Position numbers and translations under genes: made by a program. From positions 3,658,001 to 3,722,000 of the forward strand of contig OY725491.1 of the NCBI GenBank assembly GCA_963281255.1: a DNA stretch of 64,000 nucleotides, read 5' to 3'. Position 1 is the first letter of the stretch; each line of letters begins with the position of its first letter. This document shows, in pieces, positions 46,320-57,714 of the stretch. Below the pieces are notes generated by a model, which was given only the letters and a program-made list of their open reading frames with translations, did not search any database and was not told the origin of the DNA. Origin of the DNA: Aphrocallistes beatrix. Its lineage: Eukaryota > Porifera > Hexactinellida > Sceptrulophora > Aphrocallistidae.

Positions 46320-46432
46320 ATGAGGAGATTACTCCCCTGCCTGGAGCGGGCGGAAGATCCGCCCCCCCAACCTCCTCCTCCTGAACCTGACCCACCCGAT
46401 CAGGGAACGACAAATACTCCCCTCAGCCACCC

Positions 46433-46469
<37 letters not shown>

Positions 46470-46942
46470 TCTCACAATCAATCCCAGCCACTTCCCAACC
46501 TCTCACACCTTCTGCAGGTGCTATTGATAGCGTGACGGCAGGTCTTTCAGCGGTAACGATTGTTGGAGAACCGGCTGATTATGCTGACCTGAAGGCGACT
46601 GTTTCTGAGTGTTCTATCGCATGTTCGAATATCCCAGCAATGCAATCACAGATGTCGGAATTCGCTGCAACACTAGCTCAGATCCAACAGGACAAGGATG
46701 GCAGTGTGACGGAACTTCTGAAGGAAATCCGTGAACTTCGAGCAGAGAATGCACGGCTGAGTCTGCAAAGTAGAAGCCGTGATGTGTCTACTCAGTTTGA
46801 CTCTCTTCCGCCAATCACGCACGCAGTTCAACCATCTCCACCAGCAGCAGGTGCCAGTAGTAACGATGAGCCTGAATTAACTTCATCACAATGGATACAC
46901 AGCGATAGATTGAGATCGGAATCTCAACTCAAGAAGCCGTAA
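46320..46942 (+). CDS. Unrecognised protein: proline-rich N-terminus, coiled coil; possibly from a retroelement
   Basis: From ATG 46320 (MRRLLPCLERAEDPPPQ) a Pro-rich segment leads into a CT microsatellite (46436-46472) coding Ser-Leu. A second open segment, 46532-46942, holds a probable coiled coil: MQSQMSEFAATLAQIQQDK and ELLKEIRELRAENARL. No enzyme motifs. A near-identical inverted copy is at 47535-47960. The family is not recognised. An N-terminal retroelement or gag-like protein is one option, so it is left as seen. Confidence 0.45.
46436..46472 (+). repeat. CT microsatellite within the coiled-coil ORF region
   Basis: Run of about 14 CT units; the inverted copy has a GA run at the corresponding place (47978-48011). 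Confidence 0.95.
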
Positions 46943-47534
46943 TGATTCTCTGTAAGTTATTAGCTTAGCATTCATTCTTACTGTAATCGTACTAGTATAC
47001 CGTGGGACATCAGTTATCCGAACATTTTCCTTATCCGAAACCCCTTTACTCCCTCATGTTTGGATCTGGGACTGACGTTCTACTAGTATAGTCAGTTCAT
47101 TCATGCCAACTGTTTCGTTTTTGTCTCGACGTGACGGATTTTAATCGATAATACCTCCCCCTCCTTTTCAATCCATAATCAGTGACTATCTATTATTCTA
47201 GTCATATTTAATGCTAAACATTTTGAATTTCTCGTCTTTTTCAGGGGCTGTATGAAAAATTTAGTTAGCTTTTATTCAAACTCGTTAGTAGACATGTCAT
47301 TTGAAGAATATAATTTATGTTGAAGTCTCTAGCACTAACCAAATTCCAATCAATTCGAACAAACATATCATTGAATAGACAGTGGAATTGCACTAATTTG
47401 TAACTTGCCTATTAGCAGTATTGCTCGAGTAGCAGCAACCAACTTTCAAGTCCAAATGTAGATTTGGTATTAATTCTGTTCCCTTATTAGAACTTCTCGT
47501 ATTTGCAGCAATTCCACTATGTAAGAGCCCTTTG
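46943..47534. other. Spacer between inverted coiled-coil ORFs
   Basis: Around 47000-47045, CCGTGGGACATCAGTTATCC and TTATCCGAAAC look like one pogo-type terminus without a partner. Otherwise nothing recognised. Confidence 0.4.
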
Positions 47535-47960
47535 TTATATTTCTCTAGATCGGCTCGCCGCGTACCCATTGTTGAGAGAAGTTAATTGAGTCTCATCATT
47601 ATTACTGGCATCAGCTGCTGGCGGAAGAGAAACACAAGTGCTGTCAAACTGAGTAAACACATCATGGCTTCTACTTTGCAGACTCAGCCGTGCATTCTCT
47701 GCTCGAAGTTCACGGATTTCCTTCAGAAGTTCCGTCACACTGCCATCCTTGTCCTGTTGGATCTGAGCTAGTGTTGCAGCGAATTCCGACATCTGTGATT
47801 GCATTGCTGGGATATTCGAACATGCGATAGAACACTCAGAAACAGTCGCCTTCAGGTCAGCATAATCAGCAGGTTCTCCAACAATCGTTACCGCTGAAAG
47901 ATCTGCCGTCAAGCCATCAATAGCACCTGGAGAAGGTGTGAGGGTTGGGAAGTGGCCTGG
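47535..47960 (-). pseudogene. Inverted second copy of the coiled-coil ORF, shorter
   Basis: It encodes the same coiled coil (SAVTIVGEPADYADLKATV, QSQMSEFAATLAQIQQDK) with a different, shorter C-terminus (LPPAADASNNDE). The Pro-rich part beyond the GA microsatellite is not recognisable. Head-to-tail relation unclear; class unknown. Confidence 0.55.
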
Positions 47961-47979
47961 GATTAAATGTGTGAGTGCA

Positions 47980-48013
<34 letters not shown>

Positions 48014-48029
48014 GTAAATATGTAAATAC

Positions 48030-48517
48030 GTAGTTAGATACAGTATATTAGTTTTGTGTAATTAGTTTTTAGTGTTGTTAGTTTTTAGTGTTGTCAGTCT
48101 TAGTGACTATAAACTATAAATAAATTAATTCTAGTTATTTTGTACAATTTATAGAATACAGGGACATACCCAATTTAGGAGAGGTAGTGGACCAGGATAA
48201 CTTAGATAATGAGTGGTAATACTTAATTTAGACAGGGGCTAACAAAGTAATTTACACAATAGTGGGAAATTGTCCACTCTTGATATAAAACTCGTGGTAA
48301 AGTATATCATCTGAATTATTCTGTAATTTTCAACATCCTAACGTGAGTAACAAATGTTTAAGATTTTGTGATATGATGAGTACTTTACTTATCCCGATCG
48401 AGTGGGAAGCGAGATAGTAACGTTTATAGCAGTTTGAACACAACCTATGAAATTCAACTAGAAAACGTATCCTCTGTTGTTGTTCATCGTAAGAATCATT
48501 AGAATAATAATAACCAA
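48030..48517. other. Unassigned sequence
   Basis: Short tandem words TTAGTTTTTAGTGTTG at 48062-48095; no ORF or terminus found. Confidence 0.3.
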
Positions 48518-48902
48518 CAAGCGCGCTTCGCTAGCTTGCGCTGCGCAGCTGGCGGTCACATTGGATAATTATAAGGGAGATAGCATCTCTAAATATGTCC
48601 GTCTTACTACTATAATCGATATCACTTGAAAAATCACAAAATATGTCAATTTTAAAATTTTGATGCGTAATGATGACGTCATGCCCAAGTAATGAGTCGT
48701 CATTTTTGATGATAGTTGTATCATATGTGAGGTATATTGGTATACAGATTCTATTAAAATTTCAGCCTTCTATCTCCTATAATGGCTGAGTTATGCTCGA
48801 ATAACTGTATTACTAAACTTTTAAAAATGTGACAATGATGTCATTATTCCATGATGAGTCGACATTTTGCTATGAGCCCAGAACTTACTGGAGGCCATAG
48901 CC
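48518..48902 (-). mobile_element. HEL-A copy, 5' end missing
   Basis: Starts after an A with CAAGCGCGCTTCGCTAGC; the body is normal to GGAGGCCATAGCC at 48902, where a hAT end begins. Confidence 0.7.
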
Positions 48903-49949
48903 CAGGGGTGCTCAAACTTTTAAATCTACGGGCCACTTTAAAAATAGGCTCCGCTTTACGGGCCACAAATCATAATAGATCGCCTCTGGCTTTAGTTTAA
49001 TCAATTTTCAAGCTATTCTATTTGACCTCATACAGGGTGGCTCATAAGTTCTGTGACATGCTTCATTAGGCATAAATTTCTTGCACTCAAACAATATTAG
49101 CTATTATGGTCTTTAGAGATTGTAATTCGGATATTCTCAATGATTTTAAAAGATTTTTCCAGTCAAAGACCTGGAACTGTGTTTTGTATGGTGATTTTTA
49201 TTATGAAAAGATGTGTCCTAGCACGCAGCGAAAATCGAGAATCAAAGTCACTGCTTCTGTAAAAAATACTTGTACGTATCTTCATAATCGATGTTCTATG
49301 ACGATTTAGCACCAGCAGATACCTTTTATTCACCATGGAAATATTTCAAAAATCCATTGAATTCATTTTCAGAAACGAGAGAAAGTTATTGCTCGTATTT
49401 CACAAGATCAAATTAGGTACATTTTGCAAAATCACCCAAAATTGCACTTTTTTTCACATCACCAAAAAATCTGATCCAAATGGTTCTCAATATCTACTGA
49501 CATAAACATCTTACACTTCTACAAATTTGCAGTGTTCGAGGCAAATATGAGGGCCAATTTTTCCTAGAATTTGAGGACTCTGGAAAGTTGCTTTTCATTT
49601 CCCTGGGGGGTAGACAACCTAATTTTTTTCCTCGCTCGTCATCGCGCCTACATCACATAACGATGTTGCTACGCCATTGAGAGTGATGATGTAAGAATTG
49701 ATAGAATAGTAAATGCAAACTATAGTTACCAAATACTGTATTCAAACTAGGAACATTGATGCATTTGTAGAGTATCTATAACTATTTCTATATGGTTTAG
49801 AAAAACAATTATTATCTGACAATTAAAGCACGTCAATCTACTGTATATACATGTATATGAATAATGAAAACAGGCGAATTATCCTCGGGCCACAGCGAAT
49901 GGTCACGCGGGCCACATGTGGCCCGCGGGCCACCGTTTGAGCACCCTTG
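48903..49949. mobile_element. hAT-type non-coding element
   Basis: Ends are CAGGGGTGCTCAAACTTTT and CCGTTTGAGCACCCTTG, each followed by GGGCCAC/GTGGCCC text. The 8-mers outside (CCATAGCC, CTCTGGCA) do not match, so one flank was altered or the ends come from different copies. No transposase frame in 1.05 kb. Confidence 0.65.
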
Positions 49950-51039
49950 CTCTGGCATATGTGGTTCAATCGAAGCCATCCAAACAGTTTTTGAATGATT
50001 TTCTTAAGTTCTCCCTCCCTAATTAAATAACTATTTTGAGTACTAATATAAACCAGAGGGTAAATTTATTTTTAGCATAGCTAGTTATAAAATATCTCTT
50101 TCAGAGTATAGTAGAGCAAATTTATTGAAATGACTTATATGCAAACAGTTTTCTTGCAAACGAAGTGGGTTTTTCCTTTTGATCTAAAAATAGCCTGCCT
50201 TGGGGTACCAGGGCTTTTCGATATAGGTTTTGCAATACACTTAGGTATTCGTTTACATGCAAACTGTTTGCATATAAGTAGGCCCAATTTTATTTTTAGC
50301 CTATGCACAATGTTAGTTTCAAAATTATCTCTTCCAGTATTAGTAGGCCATATTTTATTTTTAGGTATAGTGAGTTTTAATTTTATCTTTCCTTCCTAGT
50401 GTAACGAATACGTTAGTTACCTATTGGGTGGTCGCAACAGACTTAGTAGAGACAATAAGCGTAGTCTTTCATACGGATTGTAACCTATTTAGATAGACGA
50501 TTGTGTAGGTTTCCAACCCCATTTCTCTTACTTAACTTGTATTTCTATATTATCTATCAAGCTCACTATTTCCCTTGAGTTTACGTGATAGTCCTCGTGA
50601 CATAAATACATGTTAGTTCAGCGTGAAATGGCCGGTCCCATGAACATTTCAATTCCTCCACTTGTCGAAGTACAACGGCTAGAAGATTGGAAGCCATTAT
50701 TTGTCGCGGCTACGAGCACCTTAGTGGCTACATCAGGGGAGAGAGCAGCGATACCTCTTAACGAAAGCCTGGATGAAACAACCAAGAGTACAACCGACAT
50801 CCCGCAAAGCACAACGGAGGTCGTACAGCGGAGATACCCCTTACGGACACGAAAACCAAAGTCGTTTCAGGATTACATCACATAAGCCACACCCTAGGCG
50901 CTCCTAGGGGATATATGATCCTAGATTTCTTAGTTAAGGGGGAGTGATGTAACGAATACGTTAGTTACCTATTGAGTGGTCGCAACAGACTTAGTAGAGA
51001 CAATAGGCGTAGTCTTTCATACGGATTGTAACCTATTTA

Positions 51040-52375
51040 CTTAGGGCATTCAATTAGTTCGTAACCCTGCAATTATTTTTATTATTTAGAAACCTAAACA
51101 TCAAATACTACATTAAATGTTCAAAGTAATCTCCCTTCTGCTCAATTACCAGCTTTAAACGTTCAATCCACTTAAAAAAAGTCTTCTTATACTCCTCTTG
51201 GGGGATGTCTCTGAGATATAGACGAATTGCCCTTTCAATTTGTGCATCTTCCTCAAAAACCGATCCAGCTAGATGTCTTTTGAGCCCATCGAAGAGCCAA
51301 AAGTCGCAGGATGCTAGGTCAGGACTATATGGTGGATGTTCTAACTCCTCAAGACCCATAGAAGCAATTGTTTCCTTCACCTGCTTAGATTTGTGTGGTC
51401 TGGCATTATCGTGCAAAAGTTTGATTCCTTTGAGTCCGGTGGCTGGTCGACGCTTAAAATAATGTTTTTGGATCTCAGGAAGAACTATTGTTGCGTAGAA
51501 GTTGCCAGTAATTGTTTGCCCCTTTGGGGCACAGATTTGGCACACTGGACCATACGCATCAAAAAAAATCGTGTACATAACCTTGGGGGCCCAGCGATCG
51601 GGTCTCGGTAATCCTGGGGGAGCACTCCCTTTTGCCACCCATACCTTATTCTGTTGCTTGCGTGGAGGTTCTGAATATCTTATCCAAGTTTCATCCCCGG
51701 TACATATTTCAGATAATCGCCTCTCATCGCAATGCTCATATTTTTCCAGCAAGTTTTTGGCCATTCTCAATCGGTTCTCCTTTTGAGCCTGTGTTAAGAA
51801 ATGTGGCACCCAACGTGAACAAATCTTTGACATACCAAGATGCTTTGTCAGAATAGTATGAACACTTCCCGTTGACAAGTCCAAGGTGCCAGCTAACTGT
51901 TCCACTGTAATATGCGGATCAGAATCACACATTTCAGCTTCAAGAGCAATATTGTTGGAGGTAGTAGCAGTAACGGGTTGTCCCATCCGAGGGTCATCTT
52001 CTATCGACTCCCTACCTCCACGAAAACGAAGACTCCACTTCTTAACCGTCGATTCCGAACAGGCCTCATCCCCAAATACGGTAACCAAATCTTGGTGGAT
52101 ATTCCTTGGAGTATCGCTGAGTAATGAGCGAATTTTGATGTAGGCTCTCTGCTCAAGTAAAATTTCGCTCGATTTAGAAGCCATAAATTCTTCTGTGGTT
52201 ACTATAGTCAATCTTTAGGAAAGCGTAACTTGGAAATTAATCAATCGATTCTATCAAACTAAATTGTTCCTACTAGAAGAATATATAAGCTATATAATTG
52301 AAAGCAAATAGGGAAGAATTGTGGTTAAACAATATGAGTAAAAGCAAGGGTTACGAACTAATTGAATGCCCTAAG
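51040..52375 (-). mobile_element. Mariner transposon, apparently intact
   Basis: 1336 bp with 29-bp ends starting CTTAGGGCATTCAATTAG and a perfect complement. TA lies on each side (51038-51039, 52376-52377). The other LTR at 50490 shows the empty site TATTTAGATAG. One long ORF on the minus strand. It is the most recent event in this nest. Confidence 0.95.
51108..52184 (-). CDS. Mariner transposase, full-length DD34D
   Basis: Start ATG at 52184 (MASKSSEILL), 358 residues, no interruptions. N-terminal paired-type HTH domains: an HTH_48-like region (YIKIRSLLSD to RFRGGRESIEDDPR) and a second helix set (TVEQLAGTLDLSTGSVHTIL). The linker has WVPHFLTQAQKENR. Catalytic residues: first Asp in CTGDETWIRY, second in LLHDNARPH, third in YSPDLASCDFWLF, 34 residues after the second, so DD34D. 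It cuts and inserts at TA. All motifs look intact, so activity is plausible. Confidence 0.95.
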   Translation of the reverse strand: MASKSSEILLEQRAYIKIRSLLSDTPRNIHQDLVTVFGDEACSESTVKKWSLRFRGGRESIEDDPRMGQPVTATTSNNIALEAEMCDSDPHITVEQLAGTLDLSTGSVHTILTKHLGMSKICSRWVPHFLTQAQKENRLRMAKNLLEKYEHCDERRLSEICTGDETWIRYSEPPRKQQNKVWVAKGSAPPGLPRPDRWAPKVMYTIFFDAYGPVCQICAPKGQTITGNFYATIVLPEIQKHYFKRRPATGLKGIKLLHDNARPHKSKQVKETIASMGLEELEHPPYSPDLASCDFWLFDGLKRHLAGSVFEEDAQIERAIRLYLRDIPQEEYKKTFFKWIERLKLVIEQKGDYFEHLM

Positions 52376-53399
52376 TAGATAGACGATTGTGTAGGTTTCC
52401 AACCCCATTTCTCTTACTTAACTTGTATTTCTATATTATCTCTCAAGCTCACTATTTCCCTTGAGTTTACGTGATAGTCCTCGTGACACTAGTATATATA
52501 GTTCTCACTTGAGCAAATTGTGGATTTTCTTACACAATATTTGCCTTGTTATATATTGAGAATTTGTAATGTCAAGCGATCATTCTTACGATCCAAGAGA
52601 TGATGATTTACCAAGCGATGATTCTGATGTTCCTGATGTACTACAAAATTTGCCACCACTGATGTCAATTTCACAGGATTTGCCTCAGCTGTCTCAAGAT
52701 TCTGCACCAGGTGAAGTTGTTTCATTAGCCACTGATCTATCTCAAATTGTTTCTGATGTGTTTTTGATACCAACGACTACTAAACCAATTTCTTCTACCC
52801 CTAAAACCCTTCGTAGGAAATTTTTTGGTTCCAAAAAGCGTAAGTACAAGGGTGATTTATATCGGCAAAAATATCCAATGAGATGTAAAAAAATAATGTC
52901 AACGAATTCACCACCCAAACAAATATCTGAGGTGGTGGCAGAAAATAGTAATACTGAACCAGTTGCAGCAGCTAGCAAGTTGGATATCACGGAAATATCT
53001 ACTGTAGCCTCGAAAATAAACTTATCAATACCTCCTAAAGTTCGTAGTAGCGAATTACTTTCAACATACTCTAGTAAGACATACAAGGAAAATACTTCTT
53101 ACCAATACTTCTTACCAAGCTGTATTAGGTGCTAGACTAGCTGGTATCGGTAAAATGGGTCTAGACTATATCTCTTGTAGTTTGGGTCTAGGGAAATCTC
53201 TATCATATCCATGTTTTACTGATATCAATCGAGATCTATTAGTCGTAGTTGAGCATATTGCAAATAAATCCATTCAGAAAGCCATAGACCAGCTTAGAGA
53301 TTTGAATGGCTTGATGCCAGATGAAAAAGTTCATATCACCGGCTCATACGACGGAGCGTATCAAAAAAGATCGAGTAAGAACTCTGGAGGGGACTGCTG

Positions 53400-53665
53400 C
53401 AAATTACCAACAATATGGTTGTCAAATTACCAACAGATTTATGTTGTCAAATTACCAACACATGTCTTCAAATTACCAACAATAGAAAGTCTATTGTTTG
53501 TAATATGTAGAAAGAAATAAAGGCCTGCAAATTACCAACATATGTCTTCAAATTACCAACGTATGTCTTCAAATTACCAACACATGTCTTCAAATTACCA
53601 ACAATAAAAAGTCTATTGTTGGTAATATGCAGAAATAAAAGCCTCCAAATTACCAACAATAGAAA
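53400..53665. repeat. Left terminal iteron array of the MULE
   Basis: About nine units beginning AAATTACCAACA, several followed by ATGTCTTC, two by AATAGAAAGTCTATTGTT hairpins. Likely transposase binding sites. Confidence 0.85.
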
Positions 53666-53838
53666 GTCTATAGTTAATTAATATAACGAAATATTGAAAC
53701 CACTTAAGGATATCAACTGTTAAATTTCATGTCAACATTTTAATATATCTAATTAAGATAATAAATAGCATAATGAATGAATATAAGGAGAGAAAATGAA
53801 TATTTTGATGTAAAGAAGATAAATAAATAAATAATTTT

Positions 53839-55435
53839 CTATTGATAAGCCACTAATCGTTGCTCGATTGGCGAACGACATACAGGACACCTTTGATCTA
53901 CTTGCCAGAGTAGATCACTACAATTTTGGCAAGTGTTGCAATGCTGACAAGGTAGAAATATCATGGTCACCCCTCTTGGTTGTACACACTGTAGGATTCG
54001 GAGTAAAATCTTGGTCACTCTCGCCATCAGAATCAGTCTCCAAAATTTCTTCCGGCTGGATCTCATCTATGGACTCCCTCAAAGCATACAGGTACTGTAA
54101 AGGAGAAAGCTCACCTGATACCAACCTTTCTCGACAGATGTCCCTTCCTTTAACGACATCTTTATCTTGGACTGCACACGAGTAATTTCTATTCCATTAT
54201 GCAATCTCTCAAGATCAGTATCGTAATCCACAATAATCTTATTTAAGGAGTCTATAAAGGACCATATTCTAGGGTGCGGTGTTTTGATATACGCTTTATT
54301 TTTCTTGTGGTAACTCTCTGCACCATTGTTGGTTGTTACTTCAGACATATAAACAGAAAGTTCGTTTGGAGATGTTTTTCTAATCCAGTTTCTCATTAAA
54401 TACATTTTTAGTACATCAATCCGTAAAGTTTGTGCAGGAGATACATGTAAAGGAAGTAAATTTAGCTGATTATATGTAGGTTCTATTTCTTCGGCCGGTA
54501 GAAGAGGTAATGCCAAAATGGCTCTAATGAATTGACGAAAATCAGCATTATTCTTGTACAAACGTCCAAGTTTATGAGTTTTTATGTGATCGATTATTCT
54601 TTGGTTGAAAAGAAACATGCATCCCCTCAAAGTGATGTTGTCGAAACAAGTTTTGATCGCATTTCTCGCGGCTTTCTCCCAGTCAGACATTGCGAACTTA
54701 GGTGATAGTATTGGGAATCTTTCCCGTATTTTTAGTAACACTGCTCGATACAATTCCTCCTTTTTGCAAGTTAAGAGACAGTGAATCGCTGGAAATGTGT
54801 GAATTCCAAATTTTCCAAAAATGGTCCACAGTTGCGTGAACTGTTTTGGACAAGTATAGAATGTTCCATCAAAACTAATCGTATCTACCCTTAATAATTC
54901 ATGGGCCATCTTTTATGAATAGAATATTGCTCCATAATGATCAATTTCTTCAATACGGGTCATTACAGAATGCCTATAGTTCACGTTGAGAATTGTAGAC
55001 GAAATGGTTTGAGTAAATTCTACTGCACTTACTGGTATGGGTGGTTCAACCTCACGTCTAGCACGATACATTGCACTCTATATATTTTATATGAAAAATG
55101 AGGAGCAGAAGGGTGATGTCGTGTTGTGTCTCGAAATATTATACTTAAGCTTTCGCGAGAGAGGCTGGACTGAACTTTACATTTGTTTTTAGTTTAAATA
55201 TTTCATGTTTATATGCGTCAAGCTCGTGATTATGATTACGCATTTCAAATAATTCATTAGTTATAACATCAATATTTGCACTACCCTTACATTTTCCGTC
55301 CGATTTCCTAAGTGCACAATGCAGATAAATGTTGTTATTTCTTACAAAGTTTCGTGTATATTTGTATCCAGTTTGTGACTGAAATATGTGTCCATTTTTC
55401 TTCTTATAACTCGAACATTCGTAATTTGATGCCAT
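53839..55435 (-). pseudogene. MULE transposase with FLYWCH and RING domains
   Basis: The N-terminal frame (55435-55145) is a FLYWCH zinc finger: GYKYTRNFVRNNN, LHCALRKSDGKCKGS, RNHNHELD. The catalytic frame (54909-54079) has SFDGTFYTCP (first Asp), FAMSDWEKAARNA (second Asp) and NNGAESYHKK (Glu). The C-terminal frame (54066-53839) has a RING finger FLPCQHCNTCQNCSDLL then CPVCRSPIE, of the IAP/MDM2-like pattern. One in-frame stop before 54909 and two shifts between 54120 and 53990 separate the parts. All three catalytic acids are kept. FLYWCH would bind the end iterons; the RING suggests a ubiquitin-ligase-like part. Both roles are inferred. Confidence 0.85.
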
Positions 55436-55555
55436 ACTTGCAGAAATAATAATGATTGAGCTATTCGATTGATTTGCGTATAAATAGGTTGATCATCGAG
55501 AAAACTTGGAAGATCATATTTGACCAAATTTTAGCAGTTTGATGGATTCATTAGT

Positions 55556-55830
55556 GCTATAACAACAATTGTTGGTAATATGACAACATGTGTTGGTAAT
55601 ATGACAATATGTGTTGGTAATATGACATGTGTTGGTAATATGACAACATGTGTTGGTAATATGACAATATGTGTTGGTAATATGACAACATATGTTGGTA
55701 ATATGACAACATGTGTTGGTAATTTACAAACCTTTTATAATGCGAATTACCAACAATAGCTTTTCTACTGTTGGTAATTTGGAGACATAAATATGTTGGT
55801 AATTTGACAACCATATTGTTGGTAATTTGC
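55556..55830. repeat. Right terminal iteron array of the MULE
   Basis: Ten or more units of GTTGGTAATATGACAACAT and variants, in inverted orientation to the left array. The outer ~45 bp match the left end almost exactly; inner units vary and differ in number. Confidence 0.85.
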
Positions 55831-57129
55831 AGGCGTCCCCTCTGGAGGGTTTTCTAGATATTGTTATTCTAGTCTAATAGATATGCAAACAGGCAAAGTT
55901 GTTGCTTATGAGGTAGCCTGTAATTCATGTCCTAGATGTACCGAATTGCGTCACCAATTTGTAGAGGGGATTTTGTCAGCCGTTGAATATAGTACAAAAT
56001 TTGAATTCCATTTGAAAATATGTCCAGCCATAACCTACTGTATATAAGGCCTGCCATCTACTTGAAAAATCTAGACTAGGGATGCACTAGTGGACGATTG
56101 TTATAATGAACCACAACTTTTAATGATGATTTTATCACTAGCTTAATCAATGAGAATACATTATGTGAAGTTGTTTCTCCCATATTCTCTATCACAAATA
56201 TTTAACCTAGCCTCCATAATCCTTCTCAGCAGCAGATCACTTTCCATTTTAAGATGCAAGAACTCAGAGAGAGACATTTGACCGACGTTTCGATTCCCGT
56301 TCTCCATCCAAAGGATCCTGTTGAAGGGGATACATACAAAACCAAAAGTGGGGACTGGAGCTAAACCATATTGCCTTTCATGGTGTCCTCTTAATTGCTC
56401 GTCGATATCTAAAATACACGGACTCTGTTCTCTGGAGTAAAAGGAAGAATATTGCTTAACAAGGAGACTCCTAGCTTGAAATATGAGATTGAGGAGAAAG
56501 AGAAGTACCTTGTCAGGAATTTTGAAGCTCTAAAAGGTAAGTATATTTGCTTTCAATTAATACTAGCAAATTGTATTTGTTCCATCTGACAATGGTATCC
56601 GAATTATTATATTCTGGCAAATCTTAAAAAACATCTCGGAGGATGTCATAGACAGCGAATGGGTCCTATCCCCAAGGGGATGATACTTTGAAAATAATTG
56701 TTTAAAATTTGTGGGTTATGTTTCACATGCAGGTCGCTTGGCCATAGCAATATCATTATCGATAATTATATATGTATTTCAATGAAGTATTTATTTCAGA
56801 AAACACAGGGGGGAGCTCCCCGACCTTCGGCGTCTATGATGTTTTCTCGTTTATCCTGAAATAGTCATTTTTATCTACATATGTAGAGTGTGCGTCTAAA
56901 GCAAGAAGGAATAACTTGTATTATTGAAAATTGTTCTACAGAGATCTAATCTGCAAAGTAAAAGTTAATTGTATCTCACAGCTTTCAATAAATAAGTGCA
57001 ACATTTTAGTTCAGTTTAAATTCAGAAGAATATCTAGTAATAGTTTACTATGATCATGGCCGGCGCTATCCAAACAATATTCTTCATAAGTCATGAAAAT
57101 TATATCTAAGGCAGTTCTTCGGTCTAAAT

Positions 57130-57319
57130 CAGGGTTGCCGTGGGAATGGGAATCCCCATAGGATTCCTATGGGGATTCACACAGGGTCCTCCCATAGGAT
57201 TGCTGTAGGAATCCTCATGGGGATTCCCACAGGATTCCTATGGGAATCCCCATGGGGATTCCCACAAGAATTCTATGGGGATGGGATGGAATGGGAATTT
57301 CATTCCCACGGCAACCCTG
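57130..57319. mobile_element. hAT MITE made of a palindromic minisatellite
   Basis: Ends are CAGGGTTGCCGTGGGAATGG and its near complement; flanks GTCTAAAT and GTATAAAT (7 of 8). The interior is tandem GGGAATCCCCATAGGATTCC-type units that are themselves palindromic. Confidence 0.85.
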
Positions 57320-57360
57320 GTATAAATGCATTTGTATTAAATACAGCAAAGACCCTAGCG

Positions 57361-57525
57361 CAGTGGTTCCCAACCTGGGGTCCATGGACCCCTTAGTGGT
57401 CCACAGAAGATATCAAGGGGTCCACAGGATTCGAAATTTTGTATTACGGTTAATAGGAGGGGGTCCACAGAATATAGGAACATTGATTTAGGGGGTTCAC
57501 AGTCAAAAAAGGTTAAAAATCGCTG
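57361..57525. mobile_element. hAT MITE
   Basis: Starts CAGTGGTTCCCAACCTGGGG, ends GGTTAAAAATCGCTG. Perfect 8-bp duplication CCCTAGCG (57353-57360, 57526-57533). 165 bp with GGTCCACAG repeats. Confidence 0.9.
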
Positions 57526-57556
57526 CCCTAGCGCAAAAGTAGTTGCATCACAGTTC

Positions 57557-57700
57557 AGGGTTGGGGTCAATTACAATTATAATTGTGTAATTAGTAATTA
57601 ATTACAATTACACTGTAATTGAAGTGTAGTTGTAATTGAAAATTTTACTTACCTTGAAATTGATTCGTGATTATAATTGAACAAATGTAATTGACCCTAT
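57557..57700. repeat. Possible small MITE rich in TGTAATTG
   Basis: GGGGTCAATTACAATTATAA on the left and TGTAATTGACCC on the right form imperfect inverted ends around many AATTACAATTA words. No clear target duplication. Confidence 0.35.
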
Positions 57701-57714
57701 TGTTGTTACCCGAC

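Larger units (their letters stand above)
50400..52488. mobile_element. Very short LTR retrotransposon (TRIM-like) with a mariner in its 3' LTR
   Basis: The LTRs are 50400-50602 and 50948-52488; without the mariner both are 203 bp. They begin TGTAACG and end GTGACA. CTAG flanks both sides (50396-50399, 52489-52492), and a purine tract AAGGGGGAGTG precedes the 3' LTR. The LTRs differ at only a few positions, so it is young. The internal part is 345 bp without pol; one 91-residue frame ends QRRYPLRTRKPKS, wording typical of retroelement linkers. It would depend on proteins from elsewhere. Family not certain. Confidence 0.8.
53390..55839 (-). mobile_element. MULE transposon of the Phantom type with iteron-like TIRs
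   Basis: 2450 bp. Ends are GGGAC..TGCAAATTACCAAC and its complement; the 8-bp CTCTGGAG lies on both sides (53382-53389, 55840-55847). Each end is an array of 19-25 bp units based on AAATTACCAACA(C/T)ATGTCTTC (53400-53665 and 55556-55830). One minus-strand gene with FLYWCH, MULE and RING parts. The target is the coding region of Mutator-like copy C, whose frame resumes afterwards. Confidence 0.9.

Noticed and set aside
49106-50399. ORFs of 67 and 89 residues around the hAT-type element and before the LTR element
   Set aside because: No motif and AT-driven composition. The longer one lies in unassigned flank, the shorter inside a non-coding hAT-type element.
53400-55830. Interspersed short repeats resembling a CRISPR array
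   Set aside because: Units occur at both ends of a MULE in inverted orientation, so they are terminal iterons.
57169-57570. Gly/Pro/Trp-rich ORFs at 57.2-57.6 kb
   Set aside because: Produced by the palindromic minisatellite and the adjacent hAT MITE; no protein-like features.
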